Below the pieces are notes generated by a model. That model saw only the letters and a program-made list of their open reading frames with translations, ran no database searches and was not told the DNA's origin. Positions 62,971-64,000 of a stretch of 64,000 nucleotides of DNA are shown here, piece by piece. The position numbers and the translations under genes were made by a program. Numbering within the stretch: position 1 is the stretch's first letter; each line of letters starts with the position of its first letter. The stretch is taken from the NCBI GenBank assembly GCA_040954595.2, contig JBECUI020000027.1:62001-126000 (forward strand), written 5' to 3'. The stretch comes from Balanoglossus misakiensis. Its lineage: Eukaryota > Hemichordata.

Positions 62971-64000
62971 CTATTCGGTTAGATAATCGCTTTCTCCAGT
63001 GTAGTTTACTGCCTTTACCCGGTATATCAATCCCTGCCATCTCTGCACGTCATGAAAGCTAAGCTCCTGAGTATACTCACCTTCAGCGTTATATGCCGAC
63101 ACAACACCAAGGCTCAGCCAAGACTCCCCTCCGTCTCTGCTGTACTCCACGACATAGCCCGAAGGCGCATCGGTATCCACCGTGATGGCGTTACTAGAAT
63201 AGGGTGTGTAGACTGTTTTTTGGTTAAGAGATGAAGCTGTCCAACTCAACTGGTAACCGTTGTTGTAATTCACTCCTAAACCGCTCGGCGACGGGGGAAC
63301 TAAGGGACTCGTATAGATACTGTATAAGAATTTAGCACTATTCCCTGCAAAAAATAAGTCTATATACAGGTAAAATCTATAGGCAAAGTTTGGTAAATCT
63401 TCACTTTGGATAACATTCCTCTCATCTTCTAAAATATTAGTGCCACTATCTTGACTCCCAAAATCTTTCCAATAGATATACTCACTGGCAGAATAGGCAT
63501 CGACCCGATTCTGACTAGCAAGAGGACGGGGAGTCGCTCCATTGACCAAGCTTTCTTTTGCATCAAAAAAGTCGACTTGATAGAGGGAGGCATCGGCATG
63601 CGGCCCCCCTGTAAATCCCTTTGTTACCCCAAAATTCCATATCATATCGGTAATGCTGGGGGCCAATGTCTCCACCGTCAATCGAGCATAGGCAGGAGCA
63701 TAACCGAGGTTATATCTGTCGAACCAGGGCTTTGTGTATTCCTTTGTTAGTCCATAGGATTGTGCATCTCCAGCTAAGGAAATGTTTAGTCTTGCGGCAT
63801 AGGTGGAAACCTTAAGGGATGCAGAAGTTTGCGTTTCTCCTTGGGCGTTTTTGGAAACTATCCTGTAGTGATATTGCGTTCCCGACTGTAGTGAATCATC
63901 TTCATACGTTTCTGCAGAAAGATTCTCAGCCAGGGTTTCCCACGTTGTAGCGTCTGCAGAGCGTTCAACGGCGTAACTTGAGGTACTTGCGTCTATGCTC
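62971..64000 (-). CDS. Lipoprotein E, 5' end beyond the window
   Basis: The frame is open from the window edge to the stop at 62971. The visible part covers the end of the first Fn3-like domain, the variable domain and the last Fn3-like domain. Its patches are again distinct: ISLAGDAQSYGLTKEY, SLYQVDFFDAKESL, KDFGSQDSGTNI and YRFYLYIDLFFAGNSAKF, while surrounding sequence matches B. Its tract and promoter would lie beyond 64000. Confidence 0.8.
   Translation of the reverse strand, partial: SIDASTSSYAVERSADATTWETLAENLSAETYEDDSLQSGTQYHYRIVSKNAQGETQTSASLKVSTYAARLNISLAGDAQSYGLTKEYTKPWFDRYNLGYAPAYARLTVETLAPSITDMIWNFGVTKGFTGGPHADASLYQVDFFDAKESLVNGATPRPLASQNRVDAYSASEYIYWKDFGSQDSGTNILEDERNVIQSEDLPNFAYRFYLYIDLFFAGNSAKFLYSIYTSPLVPPSPSGLGVNYNNGYQLSWTASSLNQKTVYTPYSSNAITVDTDAPSGYVVEYSRDGGESWLSLGVVSAYNAEGEYTQELSFHDVQRWQGLIYRVKAVNYTGESDYLTE

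Noticed and set aside
55564-64000. Diversity-generating retroelement as the cause of lipoprotein variation
   Set aside because: No reverse transcriptase gene is present and the variable codons change at all three positions, not in the adenine-directed pattern.
1-64000. tRNA, rRNA or riboswitch genes
   Set aside because: I looked for T-loop sequences, cloverleaf patterns and known riboswitch cores and found none that could be supported by eye.

Overview
The window looks like an anaerobic, sugar-fermenting bacterium, most likely a spirochaete (Spirochaetota). This is an inference from several traits: many sugar ABC importers, an archaeal-type CMP kinase, lipoprotein signals with relaxed lipoboxes (LFNC, LFSC), and overall protein style. 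No rRNA or tRNA gene was found to settle it. Genes are in short operons with clear Shine-Dalgarno sites, and AT-rich promoters are visible in several places.

Layout. 1-890: a doubtful reading frame running off the left edge, then no gene. 911-7888: a YtcJ-type amidohydrolase, a three-gene proton-translocating transhydrogenase (pntAA-pntAB-pntB, minus strand) and, divergent from it, monomeric NADP isocitrate dehydrogenase; the last two both bear on NADPH supply. 8195-12126: a sugar ABC importer (ATPase, permease with a long charged tail, binding protein). 12180-15595: a LacI regulator with a zinc alcohol dehydrogenase and an aldo/keto reductase. 15596-18550: a graveyard holding a decayed duplicate of the next operon's binding-protein gene with its promoter-proximal sequence, and a fossil IS256-family transposase. 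18638-24295: a second importer operon (binding protein, ATPase, two permeases) ending in a TIM-barrel sugar isomerase.

24402-29469: one IS256-family insertion sequence whose 5' part is repeated head-to-tail seven times (units of 596-759 bp), followed by the 3' part of the transposase and the right inverted repeat. The units carry 16 copies of a perfect 24-28 bp palindrome. 29703-39675: housekeeping genes: an AEC carrier, an NlpC/P60-like lipoprotein, cmk, and a compact minus-strand run of oxidoreductase-miaB-mtaB-dusA-murC, then lipA. 39757-50020: a sugar-acid or polyol catabolic locus: a CUT1-type ABC importer on the minus strand and, divergent, IclR regulator, Gfo/Idh/MocA dehydrogenase, ThDP enzyme, aldehyde dehydrogenase and IlvD/EDD dehydratase. 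The binding protein and the ThDP enzyme both carry single-base frameshifts. 50119-52484: a DtxR-type regulator and a GT4 glycosyltransferase.

53093-64000 is the most striking part: five tandem minus-strand lipoprotein genes (A-E; E runs off the window). Each of A-D has an identical or nearly identical promoter, ribosome binding site and short leader reading frame, followed by a (TGAG)n tetranucleotide tract (15-19 units) and then the lipoprotein signal sequence. Downstream of the stop codons of B-E lies a GC-rich array of 2-8 structured repeats of about 108 or 117 bp. B-E are almost identical except for short patches in a central domain. I interpret the locus as a phase-variable, diversifying surface-lipoprotein family. 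In the sequence as given, all four tracts put the leader start codon out of frame with the lipoprotein.
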